The position numbers and the translations under genes were made by a program. A stretch of 10,372 nucleotides of DNA, taken from positions 1 to 10,372 of the forward strand of contig CAJURV010000065.1 of the NCBI GenBank assembly GCA_910588925.1. The letters run 5' to 3'. This document shows positions 7,317 to 10,372 of this stretch, in pieces. The notes under the pieces were generated by a model, which did not search any database, had not been told where the DNA came from, and saw nothing but the letters and a program-made list of their open reading frames with translations. Origin of the DNA: an uncultured Rikenellaceae bacterium (lineage in GTDB: Bacteria > Bacteroidota > Bacteroidia > Bacteroidales > Rikenellaceae). How positions within the stretch are numbered: position 1 is the first letter of the stretch; each line of letters opens with the position of its first letter.

Positions 7317-7754
7317 ATGGCGATAACATATCACACGGAGAAAACCGGATTCGCATACAAAGGCCGCAGGCTCACATCGCGGTGGCTCGGCAAGGTGATA
7401 GAGGCCGAGGGCGGCGTCTTGGGAGAGATCAACATAGCGTTTTGTTCCGACGATTACATGTTGCAGACCAACAGGCAGTTTCTCGATCACGACTACCTTA
7501 CCGACATCATCACGTTCGATTATTGTCAGGAGCATGGCGGCAAGCGTATAATATCCGGAGACCTCGCCATAGGCGTAGATTGCGTACGAGATAACGCCGC
7601 ACTGTTCGGTACCGGTTTCGACCGCGAACTAAAACGGGTAATAGTACACGGAGTACTTCACCTGCTCGGCTATAAAGACAAAAAAGAGGCCGAACAAGCC
7701 GTCATGAGAGGCAAAGAGGACCATTACCTATGCCTGCTGGACAATATGGCTTAA
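7317..7754 (+). CDS. ybeY: Endoribonuclease / rRNA maturation factor YbeY
   Basis: A 145-residue cytoplasmic metalloprotein of the UPF0054/YbeY family, involved in 16S rRNA 3'-end maturation and ribosome quality control. Family marks are NRQFLDHDYLTDIITFDY (52-69), GDLAIGVD (81-88) and the metal motif HGVLHLLGYKDK with His111 and His115. In the standard motif (HGxLHLxGYDH) a third histidine stands where this protein has Asp121; from memory, GYKDK is usual in Bacteroidota, so this is probably a lineage variant rather than decay. The trailing E-x-x-M helix is kept (EQAVMRGKED). Start: ATG 7317 follows a 66-bp gap after the envC-like gene with no strong ribosome site and no clear promoter, so it may be read through from upstream. 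A 10-bp inverted repeat overlaps its stop codon. Confidence 0.93.
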   Translation: MAITYHTEKTGFAYKGRRLTSRWLGKVIEAEGGVLGEINIAFCSDDYMLQTNRQFLDHDYLTDIITFDYCQEHGGKRIISGDLAIGVDCVRDNAALFGTGFDRELKRVIVHGVLHLLGYKDKKEAEQAVMRGKEDHYLCLLDNMA

Positions 7755-7772
7755 AACAGGCCTTTAAGCCAT
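7746..7772 (+). terminator. 10-bp perfect inverted repeat at the end of ybeY, probable terminator
   Basis: ATGGCTTAAA (7746-7755) pairs with TTTAAGCCAT (7763-7772) around the 7-nt loop ACAGGCC; the ybeY stop codon lies inside the left arm. Only a short TTTATC follows, not a full T-run, so termination may be partial or need Rho. The repeat marks the likely end of the upstream transcription unit. The remaining gap to mnmG (7773-7978) holds one further small hairpin, GATAAG-TAGC-CTTATC (7811-7826), no gene, and no promoter I can define. Confidence 0.5.
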
Positions 7773-7978
7773 TTATCAAGAGATGTAGTGGACGCGACTC
7801 GGGACAGACGGATAAGTAGCCTTATCATGATATGAATAACCCTATCCGAAGCGAGCATATATGCGGGAGAGTTTCCTAACGCGAGATGGGTCGACAATGG
7901 GTTGCCAGACAAACAGCACTACTGCAAGAGGATTATAATAGTTCACGAACCGTATCACTCCACATAATACCGTTTCAC

Positions 7979-9850
7979 ATGACAACCAATTACGACATAA
8001 TAGTAATCGGAGGGGGACACGCCGGATGCGAAGCATCGAGAGCAGCCGCCATAATGGGTTCCAAAGTGTTGCTAATCACTATGGATATGACCAAATTCGC
8101 CAATATGTCATGTAATCCGGCGGTAGGCGGTGTGGCCAAAGGACAGATAGTCAGGGAAATAGATGCCTTAGGCGGTATGATGGGCATCATCACCGACCGT
8201 TCCACGATACAATTCCGCATGCTCAACCGCTCCAAGGGGGCTGCCATGTGGAGTCCGCGCGCCCAGTGCGACAAAGAGCTCTTTTCGCGTCTTTGGAGGC
8301 GTGAACTCGAACACACCGACAACCTATCGTTATGGCAGGATAACGTCACCGAGCTGATAATAGAAAACGACACGGTAAAAGGCGTAAAGACCCAGTTAGG
8401 CATGACCTTTAAATCGAAAGCGGTGATACTAACGGCCGGCACATTTCTCGAAGGATTGATACATGTAGGACGGTCTCAGGCACGCGGCGGACGATTGGGC
8501 GACATGGCCTCCTACGGGTTGAGCGCACAACTGGCCGACGCAGGCTTTGAAGTGGGGCGCATGAAGACCGGAACACCCGCCAGAATAGACGGACGTAGCG
8601 TAAATTTCGAAAAACTATCGCCCCAGCAGGGTGACGAACGACCCGAAAAATTCTCGTTCCTCCCCGAAATAGAGCCTGTCAGAGAACAACTGCCGTGTTA
8701 TTTGGCCTATACATCGCCGCAAGTACACGAAACGTTACGGAGCGGATTCGCCGACTCCCCGCTTTTCAACGGCACTATTGCAGGCATAGGTCCACGATAT
8801 TGTCCCAGCATAGAAGACAAGCTACGTACATTCGCAGATAAAGAACAACATCAGCTTTTCTTGGAACCGGAGGGTAGAGATACCACCGAATATTATCTTA
8901 ACGGTTTCTCGTCGTCGTTGCCGTGGCAGGTACAGTTCGCGGCACTGTCGCAGATAGAGGGATTCGAGAACATATCCCTTTTCAGACCCGGATATGCCAT
9001 AGAATACGACTATTTCCCCCCAACCCAGCTATACCACTCACTCGAGACCAAACTAATAGGAGGGCTATATTTCGCAGGTCAGGTCAACGGCACCACCGGC
9101 TACGAGGAGGCCGCCGCACAAGGATTGATGGCCGGAATCAATGCCCACAGGGCTATCGACGGACAAGAAGCGATGATATTACGGCGTGATGAAGCATATA
9201 TAGGCGTACTTATAGACGACTTGGTAACCAAAGGGGTGGATGAACCGTACAGAATGTTCACCAGCCGAGCCGAATATCGTATTTTACTAAGAGGCGACAA
9301 CGCCGACATGAGACTGACAAAGAAAGGCTACGAGATAGGTCTCGCCGATGAGCACAGGATGAATATAGCTCGTCAAAAAGAGCAGAAAATAACCGAACTG
9401 CAATCTTTCATAAAAGATTACGGCATAGCCCCTGAAGAGATAAACGGATATTTAGAGAGCATAGGATCGTCGATACTAACCCAAAAACGAAAACTTACAG
9501 ACCTGATATCACGTACCGAGATAACTCTCGAGAACCTCACAAAGATTATTCCTGCACTAAAAGAAGCCATAGACAAAAACAGTTGCGACAGAGAGATAAC
9601 GGAAGAGGTGGAGATACAGATCAAATACAGTGGATATATTGACCGAGAAAGATTGATAGCAGAACGTCTCGAACGTCTCGAAAACATAAAGATACGGAAA
9701 GACTTCGACTTCGACACACTACAATCAATAACCATAGAAGCACGACAGAAACTTAACAGAATAAAACCCGCCACATTGGGACAGGCCTCACGCATACCGG
9801 GAGTATCACCGGCAGATGTCAATATCCTATTGGTATATTTTGCAAGATAA
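7979..9850 (+). CDS. mnmG: tRNA uridine-5-carboxymethylaminomethyl(34) synthesis enzyme MnmG
   Basis: FAD-dependent partner of MnmE; the complex adds the carboxymethylaminomethyl (or aminomethyl) group to wobble uridine 34 of certain tRNAs. At 623 residues it has the normal length. It shows the Rossmann dinucleotide motif GGGHAGCEA (11-19), CNPAVGGVAKG with Cys45, KTGTPARIDGR (196-206), both family signatures GPRYCPSIEDK (271-281, with Cys275) and GQVNGTTGYEEAAAQG (367-382), and MFTSRAEYR followed by RGDNADMRLT. The C-terminal helical domain ending PGVSPADVNILLVYFAR, which binds tRNA and MnmE, is complete. I chose ATG 7979, where the family N-terminus MTTNYDIIVIGGG begins; an upstream in-frame start near 7886 would add 31 residues unlike the family. 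Two parS-like sites lie 43-103 bp after the stop. In many bacteria mnmG (gidA) is near oriC, which fits that context. Confidence 0.97.
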   Translation: MTTNYDIIVIGGGHAGCEASRAAAIMGSKVLLITMDMTKFANMSCNPAVGGVAKGQIVREIDALGGMMGIITDRSTIQFRMLNRSKGAAMWSPRAQCDKELFSRLWRRELEHTDNLSLWQDNVTELIIENDTVKGVKTQLGMTFKSKAVILTAGTFLEGLIHVGRSQARGGRLGDMASYGLSAQLADAGFEVGRMKTGTPARIDGRSVNFEKLSPQQGDERPEKFSFLPEIEPVREQLPCYLAYTSPQVHETLRSGFADSPLFNGTIAGIGPRYCPSIEDKLRTFADKEQHQLFLEPEGRDTTEYYLNGFSSSLPWQVQFAALSQIEGFENISLFRPGYAIEYDYFPPTQLYHSLETKLIGGLYFAGQVNGTTGYEEAAAQGLMAGINAHRAIDGQEAMILRRDEAYIGVLIDDLVTKGVDEPYRMFTSRAEYRILLRGDNADMRLTKKGYEIGLADEHRMNIARQKEQKITELQSFIKDYGIAPEEINGYLESIGSSILTQKRKLTDLISRTEITLENLTKIIPALKEAIDKNSCDREITEEVEIQIKYSGYIDRERLIAERLERLENIKIRKDFDFDTLQSITIEARQKLNRIKPATLGQASRIPGVSPADVNILLVYFAR

Positions 9851-9892
9851 CACCACACTATCACAATAAACAGCGGACGGCAAGCAACAAGA

Positions 9893-9908
9893 TGTTCCAC
9901 GTGGAACA
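9893..9908. promoter_or_regulatory. parS site 1 (ParB-binding palindrome)
   Basis: TGTTCCACGTGGAACA is a perfect 16-bp palindrome. It fits the chromosomal parS family (B. subtilis consensus TGTTNCACGTGAAACA with the GGAACA variant, as in Pseudomonas). ParB would load here as a sliding clamp and recruit ParA and SMC for origin segregation. Its position 43 bp after mnmG, outside coding sequence, and the identical copy nearby make chance very unlikely. Confidence 0.88.
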
Positions 9909-9937
9909 ACAAACACCCCACCCCACCTCACCACATT

Positions 9938-9953
9938 TGTTCCACGTGGAACA
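9938..9953. promoter_or_regulatory. parS site 2 (ParB-binding palindrome)
   Basis: A second identical copy of TGTTCCACGTGGAACA, 45 bp from the first (centre to centre). The two are separated by 29 bp rich in C on the plus strand (CACCCCACCCCACCTCACC). Between the sites and around them no further copy or degenerate half-site is evident. Confidence 0.88.
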
Positions 9954-10169
9954 CCATGTCTGTAAAATACTGCTGCACACTCCACCCTATCCGCAAATAG
10001 GATCAATAAAGAGGTAGCCCTACACGCAACAACAGACACCAACAACCTCTAATATCACATTAGCTTAACATCCACAACCCAATACAATATATGCAATAGC
10101 CTAAAGCCATGTGAAGGCACGATTGAAACATCCACTTGTAATGAGGAGCAAGCATCAAACACCATTCTG

Positions 10170-10344
10170 CTCGCGAGACGATAATGTGCTATAAGACGCA
10201 CTAACGGTATGCGCATTAGCCGAAGCCTGTTCTCGCGGGGTGATAGACCTGCTCTGCAAGAGTAACACGTACTTAACCGAACCTGTTCATACGGCACGGG
10301 GTGCCGCTCCGCGATAACCGCCACGAATTAACCAAACAGAGGTT
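10170..10344 (+). ncRNA. Candidate structured RNA or leader (series of stem-loops), unassigned
   Basis: There are three successive elements. First, a long interrupted hairpin: outer arms 10170-10178/10231-10239 (9 pairs, CGCGAGA/TCTCGCG core), inner arms TAATGTGC 10182-10189 / GCGCATTA 10211-10218 (8 pairs), then ATA/TAT. Second, a small hairpin CTCT-GCA-AGAG (10252-10262). Third, CGGCAC-GGG-GTGCCG (10292-10306), enclosed by AACCTGTT 10280-10287 pairing with AACA(GA)GGTT 10335-10344. Wobble positions (10171/10238, 10187/10213, 10251/10263) are all T-G on this strand and would be A-C mismatches on the other, which favours a plus-strand RNA. I do not recognise an RNA family, and no promoter or T-run is visible. 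It may instead be the leader of a gene beyond the window. Confidence 0.3.
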
Positions 10345-10372
10345 AGGAAAGCCGCAGGCGAGACAAGAAAAA

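Larger units (their letters stand above)
9851..10372. other. Gene-free tail downstream of mnmG with parS sites and nested inverted repeats
   Basis: No plus-strand gene follows mnmG within 522 bp. An 89-codon minus-strand frame (10055-10324) has no domain, no signal and an Arg/Leu-rich composition, and it lies almost entirely over the inverted repeats, so I regard it as chance. The stretch divides into the parS pair (9893-9953) with a C-rich spacer, an AT-richer unstructured part (9960-10165, with AACATCCAC repeated at 10067 and 10127), and a block of stem-loops (10170-10344). No DnaA box close to TTATCCACA is present, so the origin itself is not visible here. Confidence 0.6.

Noticed and set aside
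7886..7978. Upstream extension of MnmG
   Set aside because: The extra 31 residues are unlike the family, whose N-terminus begins just before the GGGHAG dinucleotide motif.
10061..10080. DnaA box / replication origin
   Set aside because: The closest match (ACATCCACA) differs at two positions from TTATCCACA, and there is no cluster of boxes or AT-rich unwinding element.
10055..10324. 89-codon minus-strand frame as a gene
   Set aside because: No domain, signal or recognisable similarity; it coincides with inverted repeats and has a composition expected of a chance frame.
9851..10372. tRNA gene or mobile-element end
   Set aside because: No T-loop GGTTCGAATCC-like sequence, no transposase, and no terminal inverted repeats with target duplication visible.

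Overview
The window looks like a chromosomal segment from a member of the Bacteroidota, most likely the Bacteroidales. Three things point there. A -7 element of the form TAnnTTTG lies upstream of the cyclophilin gene, Shine-Dalgarno sequences are mostly weak, and the protein families have Bacteroidota flavour: a patatin-POTRA-barrel protein, a PheS with a C-x2-C-x4-C-x2-C cluster, and a YbeY lacking its third metal histidine. The genus cannot be fixed from the sequence alone. Isoleucine is encoded mainly by ATA in the two genes where I counted it, despite fairly GC-rich coding DNA.

Layout. Positions 1-358 hold no convincing gene, only a GC-rich inverted repeat. Two genes follow on the minus strand: a PLP-dependent threonine aldolase-type lyase (359-1384) and a secreted or outer-membrane patatin-like phospholipase with a C-terminal beta-barrel (1529-3937). 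A stem-loop lies between them. A 409-bp divergent intergenic region (3938-4346) carries a candidate terminator-like hairpin and a good Bacteroidota promoter facing right.

The plus strand then carries a compact cluster: a cyclophilin-type prolyl isomerase lipoprotein, pheS (starting inside the isomerase gene) and an EnvC-like degenerate LytM protein 5 bp after pheS. ybeY follows 66 bp later, ending in a 10-bp inverted repeat, and then mnmG after a 224-bp gap. The cluster combines envelope functions (isomerase, murein hydrolase activator) with translation functions (Phe-tRNA synthetase alpha chain, rRNA maturation factor, tRNA wobble-uridine modification).

Positions 9851-10372 have no recognisable gene. 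They carry two identical 16-bp perfect palindromes, TGTTCCACGTGGAACA, 45 bp apart, which match the chromosomal ParB-binding site parS. This suggests an origin-proximal position. The rest of that tail (about 10170-10344) contains several nested inverted repeats whose wobble pairs are all G-U on the plus strand, so it may be an unannotated structured RNA or the leader of a gene beyond the window. I see no mobile element, CRISPR array, tRNA, rRNA or defence system. The parS pair and the structured tail are the parts most worth following up.
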